DNA of 35,408 nt from Haplomitrium mnioides (GCA_049999725.1 JBNGIS010021222.1:1-35408); one strand, 5' to 3'; counted from the stretch's first letter, positions 1 through 10,480 are shown. The notes: generated from the sequence alone by a model not told the origin. A program made the numbers and translations.

Positions 1-1046
1 GCGCATATATGGGCAATTTAAAGATATGGATGGCATACGATTTCTAAGTGGAAACTTTCTTGCATCCCCTTGTTGAAGGTCTATTGTGCTTTTGTGAGTA
101 AGAAAGAAGAGAAAGAATTTTCATTGTTTAAGAGATGAGATAGTTCCATTTTAGTGTTGTGAGTAGAACATTGATGATGCAAACTATTGAAGTTGAGCTA
201 TTAGAGGATAGGATTTTTGCAGAGTAGGGTGTTTTTGTGTTCTACATAGTTGCATTTTGAAGGCATGCTAGATGTACTCAATAAGCATGAGGAATAATCA
301 GCTCATTCAAATTAGAAAGGCATTGAAAGTCTTTTGGGAACAAAATAAAGAATAACAATGTGATCTAAATTGAAGATTACCAAGTTTGAGATGGTTCACA
401 ATGTAGAGATGAGTGTTGGTTCTCTTTTCTTTTGAGTACAATAAGTCATCATGACTGTGCGGGGAAATGTTGATGTAGCATATCAACCCCATGCATTTTA
501 TCAATCATGTATAGAGTGTAGCAAGCTTCTCTCACTTTGAGCAGTTGGTGATTCACAAGCTAGGGTTGTGGCAATTCGAAGTAGAGCCAATAATAAATAT
601 ATTTCGGTCAAGCCAAATGTAGGGTGGGAGATCATTCAAGCAAAATAGTCAATTTTTGTGATTCCAAGGGGGTTTCTCATGGAACAAGGTGGCAAGTTCC
701 TATGGCCAATTCCCAAGACTATTCTCCCTTGATTCAAGAGTAACAAGTTTGTGATTTGGTGTTACTTTCTTCCTCTTTTTATGGGGCCTTTTGTTTTAGT
801 AAGAATATGTGATTTTACTAAAAAAGCACTTGCAACTAAATGTGCATAAGGCTATGATTGGAAGAGAGTCATTGAATTCTAAGGATGTTGTAAAAGAGAG
901 GTTTGGCATAAGAGGGTGTGATGGAAGGAAAGGGTATATGTTTTATGAAGGTATTTTAATTGGTAGGTGGCCTATACAAAGGTTTCTAGACTATTTAAGT
1001 CTATAGTAACTGTGATTGAGGGGTTGGTTAAGCATGGGTGGCCTAG
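1..1046. other. No recognisable gene
   Basis: AT-rich sequence with only short, frequently interrupted open frames in all six frames. I recognise no retroelement domain, tRNA or tandem repeat here. It is probably decayed intergenic or transposon-derived DNA, but I cannot assign it. Confidence 0.5.
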
Positions 1047-1050
1047 GTGA

Positions 1051-1493
1051 AGAAGGAAGGGTGGAATTTCACATAAGAGTGTTGTGATTTTGAGATGGCA
1101 ACAAAAGAAAGAGCCATGCGCTTTTGTTGAGTACTTGCAAGTTATGTGTGAGAAACAAGAAAACAAGGTGGTAGCCTATTTATGTCCATTAAGTTGTCTT
1201 ATTGAAGAGAACCAAAGCTCAAGAACTAAGAAAAATACATGAGGGTCTACTTTTGTGTTGATTAGAGAATAAGTCAATATGATAAAAGATTATGGTAAGA
1301 GATAAATGATTTTCTTGAGAAAACTAGGCATTCTATTGAAAGGGAAAAACTTAGAGATAATGGAGAATTTCAAGTTGGTGCTCAAGTACATTACTATTTG
1401 TCTTCTTCTATATTTATGAGAGCAGAAGTTGCAAGGCAAAACAAAAAAGATTTGAAGAAGATGATCAAGAGAATTTCATATGGAATGTTCTAA
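1051..1493 (+). pseudogene. Unrecognised coding-like remnant in two frames
   Basis: Two stop-free stretches of protein-like composition lie close together on the plus strand. The first, 1051-1242, is 63 codons between a TGA at 1048 and a TGA at 1240. It includes a segment reading WQQKKEPCAFVEYLQ. The second, 1299-1493, is 64 codons in a different frame, bounded by TAA at 1296 and TAA at 1491. It is rich in Lys, Arg and Glu and includes REKLRDNGEFQ and a basic tail near KKDLKKMIKRI. Neither has a convincing start codon at its beginning. Together they could be remnants of one gene with a frameshift and stops between them. I do not recognise the family. A chance open stretch in AT-rich DNA is the main alternative. 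Confidence 0.25.
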
Positions 1494-1642
1494 AGTGAAA
1501 TGTGTTGGATATGTATTTCTTGTTGTTGTAGATTAGTCGTAGTTAACAAATGTTAGTTATATATGCTAGCTTGCTAGCTAGGTATTAGAATATGCTAAGG
1601 AGGCTAAAATGGTTATATTAGAAGACCCTTAGTAGTCTACGA

Positions 1643-1662
1643 TGCATGTCACTAGACATGCA
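1643..1662. repeat. Perfect 8-bp-arm inverted repeat
   Basis: TGCATGTC and GACATGCA are separated by four bases (ACTA), giving a perfect hairpin. It lies 30 bp upstream of a perfect 18-bp palindrome. The local sequence is rich in ATGCA words. Function unknown. Confidence 0.6.
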
Positions 1663-1692
1663 CATATATTGGTGTTTAATAAAATGCATGCA

Positions 1693-1710
1693 GAATGCAC
1701 ATGTGCATTC
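1693..1710. repeat. Perfect 18-bp palindrome
   Basis: GAATGCACATGTGCATTC reads the same on both strands with no mismatch. It could extrude as a hairpin or bind a dimeric protein, but nothing nearby shows a use. Confidence 0.65.
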
Positions 1711-2514
1711 ACAAGCATTGCAGCCTAGCAACGCCCCATGCCTATTTTTGAATAACATACATCTAGAGATGCTTATTTGTATTCTATTTGATTTGCACAA
1801 AGATACACAAGAAACTCCATTAGAATTATTTTCAAAAAGCAAATAAATGTCTATGTTTGCAATTTATGTTTGCATTCACATTGGGAGCATATCACGCAAT
1901 CATTATGCAACCTCTATTTTTTTCTTATTCAGATAATTATGATTGGGTGCCAATGTCTATTTTTACTACAAATACGATCTTAAACATCACAACTTTTGGT
2001 GTAGATGACTCTTCTCTTATACATCACGATTTTGGGTCTATGTGAATGAATGAGATCAGTGTTTACTTATATAAACGCCAATGTCTTTGACTCTTCATGT
2101 GGAAATTTTTTTTTCCCAATAGCCTATGGGCCTACAAGCTTAGCCTTGCATTGGGAGCATGCTCCTAAAATTTGGAGGGGAAGAATTTCATCTTTGCAAG
2201 TTAAAGATGAAGATGGTCTTAGTAAGTCAAGACTTTTAGGAAGTAACTGAGGATCCCCAAGTTGAATATAAATTGATCACTAATATGTGTGACGTTATTG
2301 TCAATAGGGAAACTAGATGCTTGTTGAAAGTTGAGCAAAGGACTTTTGCATCCATTATGTTAAGCCCTAAAGATCATCTTTTGGAATTAGTGAGAAGCAA
2401 TGAAACCTAGTTGATGTTGGCTAAGAATTGTAAAAGCAAAGAGTTTATGAACCAAATATACCTCAAGAAGAAAATTTTTGCTGAAATACCAAGCTCTATA
2501 CGTAATTTGCCAAG

Positions 2515-2767
2515 ATGACGGGTAGACATATAGAGTCTTATTATGTAAAATATACTTTGAACCTTTTTTAGAGTTAGTTTATTTAAGTTGATTTACTATA
2601 ACTTTAAGTATAAATACATAATATGTAGAGAGAGAGAAGAAGATCGTAGAGAGAGAGAGAGAGAGAAAGCTAGAGTCTCCTACCTCTTCACTTTTGTAAA
2701 TTCATTTTATTGAATACGATCTCTCTCATATTTGCCTCCAAAGAATTGTCTCCTCAATTTCTTTACA
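2515..2767 (+). repeat. Copia A 5' LTR (left edge tentative)
   Basis: The right edge is well placed. The sequence ends in ACA at 2767 directly before a degenerate initiator-Met-tRNA primer site. The LTR contains a TATA-like box (TATAAATA, 2609-2616) followed by a GA-rich tract at about 2627-2670 that would lie in R/U5. The left edge at TG 2515 is a guess from usual copia LTR lengths of a few hundred bases. Confidence 0.55.
2609..2616 (+). promoter_or_regulatory. TATA-like box in copia A LTR
   Basis: TATAAATA lies about 150 bp upstream of the LTR end. This is consistent with the U3/R boundary of a small copia LTR. Confidence 0.4.
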
Positions 2768-2780
2768 TGTTATTAGAGCC
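2768..2780 (+). other. Copia A primer-binding site
   Basis: TGTTATTAGAGCC immediately follows the LTR end. It differs at two positions from the usual plant retroelement site TGGTATCAGAGCC, which is complementary to the 3' end of initiator Met tRNA. Confidence 0.75.
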
Positions 2781-2923
2781 TAGTTTATGAGAAGAAAAAG
2801 ATTGCAAGGAGTAGACGAGCAATCTTGTTCAGAACATCAATTTTAATATTGTTTTTGCCTAAAGTTGGTCACAAAGGTGAAGCAAAAATTCTTGAAATTT
2901 GGAGGTGTTGAGAAGTTGCGTAA

Positions 2924-3824
2924 ATGGGTGATACCAATACCGTTGGTATTGAGAAGATGGAGAAGAACAACTACCAGGCATGGAAGTTGCAAATGAGGAA
3001 CTATGTGATAGGTAAGAGCCTATGTGGGTATGTATCAGGTGAAGAAAGGAACCACAACTTCCTTTAGTGAATGTAACAAAACATGAATTGAAGGCATGGA
3101 ATGAAAAAAAATAAGAAGGTGATGTTTTTGATTTCACAGAATTTGTCAAATGGCATGGTTGGATACATACAAGATTTGAAGTGAGCAAAAGATGTATGAG
3201 ATACATTAGAAAGGCTCTACATTACAAATACTAGAGCTACGAAGATTCAATTAAAGAATGAGTTGAATAACATAAAGAAGAGATGCAACATGTTTGTAAA
3301 TGATTATGTCTTGAAGATAAAAGAGACATCCAATGCATTGGAGTCTATTGGGGTAGTTACAGAGGATGATGATTTAGTGTCTCTAGTGCTGAATGGTTTG
3401 AAGGATGATGACAAGTGAAAACCGTTTGCCTTTTCTATGTATGTTCGGGAAAATCTTCCTATTTTTGATGAGCTAGTCTCTTTGATGATTATAGAGGAGA
3501 GGAACATTGGAGGACTTACTTCAAAAAATAGTTCTAGTATGCATGCATAAGGCTTCTACTCAGAAAATAGTTCTAGTAAGCAGACACAAGTCTTCTACTC
3601 AGTATATGGTAGAGGTAGTTGGAGATCCCATAGAGGACGTGGTAAAGGTAGAGGTTTTGTGCAATATGACCAAAATCAACAAAATTCAGAGAATACAGCT
3701 CGTGGAAGAGGTCGAAGAAATTTTTGAAGAAGAAGTGTCTTTCATGGAAGAGGTGGAAAGTAGAACAATCATGATGTAGTTTGTTGAGAGTGTGGAAAAG
3801 AAAGTCATTATGAAAATAACTGCT
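2924..3824 (+). pseudogene. gag: Copia A gag (broken)
   Basis: Gag is the structural protein that forms the virus-like particle in the cytoplasm. An ATG at 2924 opens a frame with the start typical of plant copia gag (NYQAWKLQMRNYV). After in-frame stops, the middle resumes at about 3200-3415 with KIQLKNELNNIKKRC and a region ending in VLNGLKDDD, as in the UBN2/gag domain. A glycine- and arginine-rich stretch follows. A CCHC zinc knuckle (C-x2-C-x4-H-x4-C) lies at 3782-3823, with a TGA as the second codon of the motif. At least five stops interrupt the frame. The domain order fits the downstream protease and integrase. Confidence 0.85.
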
Positions 3825-3984
3825 ATAGTAGATCTAACAACAATAGCAGAGGATATGGTCGGAGATAGCAAGGAAATTATACATCATCATTAAAAAGTAA
3901 TGGTGAGAGTCTCTTCGTTTTGCAACATATGATGAGTGTTTGTACACAAGGTTGTGGAGATGATGGTTGCATAATCTAGAGTAG

Positions 3985-4430
3985 CAAGGATGTGTGGAAA
4001 CAAGTGATGCTACAGTTCATCCAATTGAGCAAATGGGAAATGTTCCAATTACTACACATGATGAAAAGTCAAGTATATGGTTGATGTGTTTTATATACCA
4101 ACAATTACAAAGAATTTGGTATCTATTAGTCAAATAATAGAACAAGGATTACAAGTCATTTTTAATAAAGATGGTTGTTTTGTGGAGGATTTGAAGAATA
4201 AAAATAGAATGGTTGCTAGAGGTAGTAAGATCGGAAGGATGTTCACATTGGATGTAAAGACTCTAGTGGTAAATGATAATGTTATGTATACACAAAACAA
4301 TACACCTATTGGAGATGCAGATATCTGACACAAAAGAATGGAACGTGGAAATCTACAAAGGCTGAAATCAATGCAGTCTAAAGATGTTGTTACCAATTTG
4401 CCATAGTTGAAGAATGTTGATATGTAGAAG
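3985..4430 (+). pseudogene. pol: Copia A protease remnant and pre-integrase region
   Basis: From about 4004 the frame encodes the flap side of a copia aspartic protease (HPIEQMGNVPIT), then a typical protease C-terminus and pre-integrase segment (LVSISQIIEQGLQV). The expected catalytic Asp-Ser-Gly region just upstream is absent or unrecognisable. Only a scrambled stretch at about 3950-4000 stands there. The pre-integrase part carries a recognisable H-x-R-M segment near 4330 after a stop. The protease would have been non-functional. Confidence 0.75.
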
Positions 4431-4736
4431 GTGTGTGAAGCATGTCAGCTTGGAAAGCAGTCAAGGCATCCGTTCCCTTATCAAAAAAATGTGAGTAAAA
4501 ACCCTTTAGAAGTAGTACACACTCATGTTTGGGGACAGACTAAGCATGCATCAATGTCAGGAAATACATGTTATGTAACTTTTGTGGATGACTATACAAG
4601 GAAGGTATGGGTTTACTTAATGAAGACAAAAAGAGAAGTGTTTGAGCACTTTAAGAGCTTTAAGAAAATGTTGGAAAAGCAATAAGAATTGGAGATTAAA
4701 TGCCTACATTCAAATGGTGGAGCTGAGTATTTTTTA

Positions 4737-4810
4737 TAAGAGTTTAGTAGATTTCTGGTGGAGTATGGTGTGATAAGAGTTTAGTAGATTTCTGGTGGAG
4801 CATGGTGTGA
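4737..4810 (+). repeat. 37-bp tandem duplication in copia A integrase
   Basis: Two adjacent copies, 4737-4773 and 4774-4810, differ by one base (T versus C). Since 37 is not a multiple of three, the duplication itself shifts the integrase frame. The near identity shows it is younger than most other damage in this gene. Confidence 0.9.
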
Positions 4811-5089
4811 AGAGGAAATTCACATGCAGATATACTCCACAACAGAATGGAGTAGTAGAGAGAAAGAATAGGCATATAACATAAATTGCTGGTGCCTTGA
4901 ATAATGAGAAGAATATGCCAAAATACTATTGTGTAGAGGCTATACTTATAGCTTTATATATCATGAGTATAACTCCTACCGCAAGAATGCATGATGTTAC
5001 TCAAGAAGAAAGATTTACAAGTATAAAAAGTAATGCATCTCGCTTGAAGGTATTTGGATGTATTGTGTATGCACACATACTAGATGAGC

Positions 5090-5094
5090 TAAGG
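5090..5094. repeat. Left target-site duplication of gypsy B
   Basis: TAAGG flanks the element on the left. The partner at 9941-9945 is TAAGT, one mismatch. Keeping a single copy rejoins the copia integrase codons in frame, which supports the assignment. Confidence 0.85.
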
Positions 5095-5405
5095 TGTAAA
5101 AGAACTGAAAGACAAAATTCAAATGAGTAGGAACTCATAGCAAACTCTAATAGAGTTTTTCAACCAAAAGAGACTCAATACCCAAGCTAAGACCAAGAGT
5201 GCAAGAAAAAGCCAAGGAACCAAAGAACACAAGTGATTTGAGAGGAACTATAGAATGAGAAGTGGAGCTAAGAGGCCCTTCTATCTATACAAGAAAAGAG
5301 GGTGTCATCCCTCTTTCTTCACTTATAATCACTTCTAATTTCAACCCTAAAAGTGACTCTCTACTAAAAGTGACTTCGAAGGCAAGTAATGTTATCTCAA
5401 CCCTT
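5095..5405 (-). repeat. Gypsy B 3' LTR, truncated
   Basis: This matches the first about 310 bp of the right-hand LTR (9552-9860). The outer terminus is intact at 5095. The inner about 80 bp, which would be the start of U3, is missing: at 5405/5406 the LTR joins chromodomain coding sequence directly. The deletion therefore removed the end of pol, the polypurine tract and the U3 start. Confidence 0.88.
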
Positions 5406-6660
5406 GTCTTCTTATCAATGACGTCCTTGTCATTGCCGCAACTTTCAAGTATTTGAATAGCCTCTTGAGCATTCTCCAGATTTGAAGAAGGTTCTCAAGT
5501 AGCATCATGAAGTGGATAGTCTTTCAATTAAACCTTGTATTGAACTTGTGGATGCCGCTTTCGCTTGATAACTCTTTTCGCCAAAATGCGGTCCACCTCA
5601 AATTCCTCATGATCATCAAGAACAATAGTCGGAGGTGGAAGTTGAACACGTTTTGGAAAAGAAGATGGACTAGGAACAAAAGGCTTAAACTTAAAGACAT
5701 GAAATACAAGATGAATCTTCATATGAAGAGGAAGGTCAAGTTTATAAGCAACGGGAGAAATAACCTCAGAAATAGATAAAGGACCAATCCAAGAAGGAGA
5801 AAACTTACAAACTTGAGTATCTAAAGACAATAGAAGATTGTGAGTAGATAGCATAGCTTGGTCATCTAAAACATAAGAGCAATCATGACAATGACCATCG
5901 ACATATTCTTTTTGCTAATTATGAGCAACGGTAAGATGGTTGTAAGCATCTTGCAAGAAAGAAGATAAACGAGACAAAAAAGTAGAAATACTTTGAATAT
6001 TGGAAGAAGAGGGAGAAAGAAAACTATCGAGAATAAGAGGATGATGACTTGAATTAAGAATAAAAGGAGAAAACTCAGTATTTGCTTATTTGGAGTTATT
6101 GTAGACGAACTCTTGAGCCGGAAAGAAACTATCCCAATCAGTATGATGAATATTGATAAGCACATAAAGCAAATCCTCCACAATGAGATTAGCACGCTCT
6201 ATTTTCCCATCTATTTGAGAATGATAGGCAGTAAACATAGAGAGTTTGGTGCCCAAAAGTATGAACAACTATTGCGAGAACTTTCCTGTAAATCATGGAT
6301 CTCTATCACATATTGATACCTTTTGCATGCCATGATATTGAAAGATTGTATCAAAGTAAATCTTTGCCAATTGTGGAGCATCTATCGTATCCACTATCGA
6401 TATTAGATGAATGTGTTTACTTAGCTTTTCCACAAACACTACAATGGCAGTAAACCCATGAGGCGTGGTTGGAAGTGAAGTGACAAGATCTAAACTTACA
6501 TGTTCCCACTAAGTAGTTGGAATCAGTAATGGTTGAAGAAGACAAGCTAGTTTTTGATTTGAAGCCTTATTTTGTTGACAACTCTAACAAGAACGAAAAA
6601 AGCCATGAACATCTCAAGCTAGGTTTGGGCATCACCAAGTGCGTTGACGCAACTTCATAG
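5406..6660 (-). pseudogene. pol: Gypsy B integrase and chromodomain (broken)
   Basis: Reading right to left, integrase core motifs are visible. The first Asp is in SLDLVTSLP (about 6480). The second is in CDRDP, followed by a stop (about 6300). The Glu is in DGKIERAN within 6086-6268, so the catalytic triad residues remain although the frame is broken. The C-terminal part (5528-5854) contains LPLHMKIHLVFHVFKFKPF and a chromodomain start (EEFEVDRILAKR). The rest of the chromodomain, at about 5406-5527, has stops and joins the truncated LTR. Chromodomains bind modified histone tails and steer integration. The stretch 5866-6085 is open but poorly conserved. Confidence 0.88.
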
Positions 6661-8200
6661 TCTTGTCTATCCCAAGATACCAAAAGATTGGAATGTTATG
6701 TGCTTCTTGTAAACGGGCCATTCAAAGTGCATCATCTTGTGGAACATATATTTGATGACCTTGTTAGAGAATACCTTCTCAAATGGAAAAAGGTCATGAT
6801 ACTCACTATCTTTGACCACTAAACATACCTTAACAAGATCAAAAAAATGCTTCTCCATATAACTTTTGTTGAAAGCCGTACTGGTTGCTTCATCAAGATG
6901 CAATATACTAATATTTGCAACCTCTAATGTATTTAAATGATGATCTAGTCTTTGTGACAATATATCAAGAATAGAATGGAACCTTTCTGGCTTGTACTCC
7001 AACTTGATATCAAAGAGTTGTAGGTGATCTTCCCATCGATGATAATGAATTGTCATATTTTCCAAGTGAACTGATTGTAGCTTGTGATCGGTGCACATAA
7101 GTGCATGCTTTCTTAAAAGATAGTGTTTGCTAACTTTGGTAGCATAAACCATTGCTAAATGCTCTCTATCCCTCACAAAATAATTTTCTCTCCACTGCAT
7201 TTAGCCAGCGTGAAACGAAGGCAATCACATGAAGTCCATCTTCAAACTCTTGTTGTATCACTGCTTCAATAACAATATTAGAGGCAATAAAGTCAACTGT
7301 ACAACATGACTTTGGGTCATATAGTTGTAGAATTGGACGAGAAGACACCAAATTTGTGAGTCGTTGAAATGCCTCATGTTCTTTGGTCGTCCATTGAAAC
7401 TTTGCCTCCTTGCCTAACAGATTCGTCAATGGTGTAGTAATATGAGCATAGTAATGGATGAATCTTCTATAAAAACTTGCCAACCTGATGAAAGCTCAAA
7501 CATCCTTTCCATTATTTGGTGTTGGCCACTCTCTAATAGCCTTAATTTGCTTTTCCTCCATCTTGATACCATACGCAGACACTTTATGTCCTAGATAAGT
7601 CATCTCTTGCTTCCAAAACTCACACTTGGACTTCTTGCAATAAAACTTCCAATTGCATAGTTTTTGCAATATGTCTTTAAGATGATCACAATGCTCAACT
7701 TTACTTTTACTAAAGATACGTATATTGTCCAATAGTTACTTATTCCATAAACTATCAAAAACTCAATGCATTTGATCCATGAATATTGCCAGAGCATTAG
7801 TAAGGCCAAATGTAAGAAACTTCCACTCAAAATGTCTATCTATTGTACGAAAAGCTGTCTTTAGCACATCACTTGGCTTGATAGGAATTTTCCAATAACC
7901 ACTTCAAAGATCCAACTTAGAAAATCATTGCGTACCACTCAATTCATCCAACAAATCATCAATACAAAGTAGAAGATAGGCATTCTTCACTATTTGATTG
8001 TTCAAGCTTCGATAATGTGTACAAAGACGAAATTCACCATCTTTCATTAGTATAAAGAATACCGAAGCTCCCCAAAGCAAAGTACTATAATGAATGAAAT
8101 CCATCTCAAGAAGATCTGTCAATGTCTTTCAAAGCTTCTCTAATTCTTATGGTGATAACCGATATATAGGTTGATTAGAAGGAGTACTTCTTAGTACCAA
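6661..8200 (-). pseudogene. pol: Gypsy B reverse transcriptase and RNase H (broken)
   Basis: Reverse transcriptase blocks lie at about 7484-8122. They include CTHYRSLNNQ (normally RxCxDYRxLN), then a catalytic site reading LLDNIRIFSK in which the second of the two Asp residues is Asn. Next comes the thumb and connection (MASFYRRFIHYYAHITTPL, 7166-7483). In the RNase H domain the first catalytic Asp is changed (TVDFIASN, where G has VDFDASN). RNase H continues at 6667-7200 (HLAMVYATKVSKHYLLRKHALMCTDH is the region in question). That segment ends with a spacer that leads into integrase and gives an uninterrupted reference for the H insertion site in G. Confidence 0.88.
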
Positions 8201-8225
8201 CTCAATCAGAAAATGGATTCCCCGA

Positions 8226-8830
8226 TCATGTGACAACCCTTTTCGCAAATCTTTCAAAAAAACCATCTGCAAACTCCTTTAAAATATCATCTATCATTGA
8301 GGTATTTGCACTTTTTCCTCCCTCTTTACTCAAGTTCATGATGGGTTTGATCCAAACAAAAAAGATAGACAACTCTTGCTCCACTGAGCTGACATGCTGA
8401 ATTGATTTAAGCTTCTTCACCAATAGTCTTGAACACCACAAAAGAAATTTCTTGCCTTGTAAGGTAACTTGAATATGTCGTTTTGCCTAATCAAATTGAG
8501 CGAATCGATCTTCAAGCCAATGCTACCCTAAAATGATGTCATATTGTACAAGTGCAATAACAAATTGCATAGACTCCACATATTTTTTTCCAATCCTTAG
8601 AAGGAATGGATTTTGAGAGCGAAAGACGTCATGCTTTTGGCCATCGACTATAGTCACAAAACTCTCACTGATAGGCCTAAATTTTGTTTTGATTATCTTC
8701 GCAAAACATAGTGACATAAAATTTTTAGAATACCCACTCTCTACTAACATTTTATAAGATTGCTCCTCAATCATACCATCAAGATGAAACAAAGTACTTG
8801 GAATTCTTGTCAAAATTTTAATTCCATTAG
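8226..8830 (-). pseudogene. pol: Gypsy B protease and linker (broken)
   Basis: The segment 8523-8813 is an open frame matching the retropepsin-like protease of G. It begins TRIPSTLFHLDGMI, and the active-site triplet region reads LVESGYS, so the catalytic Asp is Glu. The end of the domain reads YDIILG. The frame at 8226-8441 is the protease to reverse transcriptase linker. The protease would mature gag and pol. The active-site change and stops make it inactive. Confidence 0.82.
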
Positions 8831-9480
8831 AGCTTGCAAGTTTTATGTACGTTGTTGAAATAGTTGAGGATGATGTCCATCTTCTATAGCAGTAAGTAAT
8901 GAGTCATGACTCTCTACCATATGCATTGGTTCTTCTAATTGAGTAGGCTCTCTTATAGTAACTTCTATTCTCCTACGAGGCTTTAATCCTTGAACAAAAC
9001 AGTCTAGTGTTTCTTCTTCTTTATATCCAAAATTTGCATAATTGTATCTTGAATGCAAGTGTGTAACATGACTTCTCACTGTACCAAGTTGCTTCAATTC
9101 GGCCAATCAATTTCTTGTTACTTTTGAAACACTTACAACCTTAAATGTTGATATCACTCTCTCTTTGAACTTACACCAAGAAACAATAGGAGCAACAAAT
9201 CCACATTGTGTTTATTCTACTTGATATCTCCACCAAGTGTTAGCAACTCCTTCTAATTAACCTACCGCAAATAGAATTTGTGGACCATCTTCTCTAATGC
9301 TTGTAGCTTCAAAATATTTCTCACAATCGAATGTGAAGTTCTTAGATGCACCACAAACCATCCTTGCATCATATGCTTTTGGTAATGCAAATTGCCCATA
9401 ACTATCTTCTTCTCAAAAAGTTACTCTTTCTTTCATTCTTCATTCCAGAAGGCATGGAAGATGTTCAAGCCATTGTTCCA
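8831..9480 (-). pseudogene. gag: Gypsy B gag (broken, zinc knuckle deleted)
   Basis: Minus-strand homology to the Retrotrans_gag domain of G runs from about 9450 down to 8843. It includes FDCEKYFEATSIREDG, ANTWWRYQVE and the C-terminal FVQGLKPRRRIEV. A TAA at 9212-9214 follows WWRYQVE, at exactly the codon where G also has TAA. Compared with G, the region that should hold the zinc knuckle is deleted: gag joins the protease start within about 30 bp near 8815-8845. Confidence 0.85.
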
Positions 9481-9536
9481 TTTCTTGAACCACCACCTCT
9501 TGATTTCTTATGTAACTCACTACCAAAAACGAACTG

Positions 9537-9550
9537 TAGCTCTAATACCA
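9537..9550 (-). other. Gypsy B primer-binding site
   Basis: On the minus strand the site reads TGGTATTAGAGCTA, one base from the 5' LTR end. Its first twelve bases differ from the initiator-Met-tRNA site TGGTATCAGAGC at one position. It confirms that the right-hand LTR is the 5' LTR. Confidence 0.88.
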
Positions 9551-9551
9551 A

Positions 9552-9940
9552 TGTAAAAGAACTCAAGGAGCAAATCCAAATGAATAAGAGCTCATAGTGA
9601 AATCTAATAGAGTTCTTCCACCAAAAGCAACTCAAGACCCAAGCTAAGACCAAGAGCCCAAGCAAAATCCAAGCAACCAAAAAACCCAAGTAATTCGATA
9701 AGAACGCTAGAATGAGGAGTGGAGCTAATAAACCCTTCTATTTATATAAGTAACGATGGTGTCATCTCTCTTTTTTCAGCAACAAATCACTTCTAATTTC
9801 AACCCTAAAAGTGACTATGTACTAACAGTAACTTCGAAGGCAAGCAATCTTATCTCAACCCTAAAAGTGACTCTCTACCACTTCCTTCACTCTTCTTTAT
9901 TTTCTTATAAATAGCACAACCTCATGTTTGTACTATTACA
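9552..9940 (-). repeat. Gypsy B 5' LTR
   Basis: This is a full-length 389-bp LTR with TG/CA ends. On the minus strand it starts TGTAATAGTACAA, as do both LTRs of G. A TATA-like box (TATAAATAG on the minus strand) lies at about 9738-9746. Homology to the left LTR ends where the left copy is truncated. Confidence 0.92.
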
Positions 9941-9945
9941 TAAGT
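9941..9945. repeat. Right target-site duplication of gypsy B
   Basis: TAAGT is the partner of TAAGG at 5090-5094. The copia integrase resumes directly at this point. Confidence 0.85.
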
Positions 9946-10480
9946 ACTAAGCTAGATCCTAAAGCATAGAAGTGTATTTTCATTGGGTAAACTTTGGAGC
10001 AAAAAGGATACCAATGCTACAACCATGTAGCATGCTAAATAAGGGTAAGTAGAGATGTTTTATTTGATGAGTTGAGTAGTTGGTGTAGTGTAGGAAAAGT
10101 TGTGAAGATTGATATGGAGAAATAAGAAGTGCAAGAAAAATTAGCAAATCATGAATTACAATCACAAACGCTGAGTGGACCATGAGTGAGTTCAAATACT
10201 CTATTTAAGAGTGTTAATCTATGGTCAAGAAGATTGAGGTTAGGTTCACAAAATGAATCAATTGGAAGTGCTGAAAGTAAGACAAGTTCAACAAAGAGAA
10301 AGGAAAAGGTGGATCAGCAAATGGATGCAAGTCATTCAAGTGACGGTAAAAACTTGGATGAAGAGGTTGGTATACCCACTTTGCAAACACGTGGTATACA
10401 AAGGATTCAAGATGAGGTACGCATACCTACATGTATAATGCCCCAATAAAGAGGTTGAGTTATGATAGATTTTTTGCTTG
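9946..10480 (+). pseudogene. pol: Copia A integrase tail and linker (broken)
   Basis: This is the direct continuation of the integrase interrupted at 5094. The block TKLDPKA, a stop, KCIFIG and then SRDVLFDE is the usual copia integrase C-terminus. It is followed by a hydrophilic Ser/Lys-rich linker (10186-10449) leading to reverse transcriptase. Stops occur within the first 30 codons. The exact continuation after removing one copy of the 5-bp duplication shows that B inserted into a once-contiguous gene. Confidence 0.88.

Larger units (their letters stand above)
1494..2514. other. Unassigned AT-rich DNA upstream of copia A
   Basis: No gene is supported. Three small open frames (1646-1846, 1857-2045 and 2050-2250) show no domain I recognise. 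The phrase CATTGGGAGCAT occurs at about 1877 and again at about 2148 without a longer repeat around it. A palindrome cluster near 1643-1710 is listed separately. Confidence 0.45.
4431..5094 (+). pseudogene. pol: Copia A integrase, part 1 (broken)
   Basis: Integrase inserts the cDNA copy into the chromosome. The zinc-binding tail CEACQLGKQSRHPF is at 4431-4475. The core follows with FVDDYTRKVWVYLMKTK. The first catalytic Asp, expected just before VWG, is His (HVWG). The second lies in a segment reading HSNGGAEYF, where the Asp is replaced by Asn. The third, Glu, survives in VVERKNRH at about 4850-4875. Downstream is the conserved KVFGCIVYAH block. The frame contains several stops and a 37-bp duplication. 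The gene stops at 5094, where element B is inserted, and resumes after 9945 at the very next codons. Confidence 0.9.
5095..9940 (-). mobile_element. Ty3/gypsy chromovirus-like element B, nested in copia A
   Basis: This 4,846-bp minus-strand element starts and ends with TG...CA inverted termini (TGTAA/TTACA type) and is flanked by a 5-bp target duplication. Reading leftwards on the minus strand it has a 5' LTR (9552-9940), initiator-Met primer site, gag, protease, reverse transcriptase, RNase H, integrase, a C-terminal chromodomain and a truncated 3' LTR. Integrase after RNase H makes it Ty3/gypsy, and the chromodomain points to the chromovirus branch. LTR and protein similarity show it is the same family as element G (17357-27885). 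All coding domains carry stops. The zinc-knuckle part of gag and the gene/LTR junction are deleted. Confidence 0.93.

Noticed and set aside
1646-2250. Three small plus-strand open frames (66, 62 and 66 codons)
   Set aside because: No recognisable domain, no conservation to other parts of the window, and of a length expected by chance.
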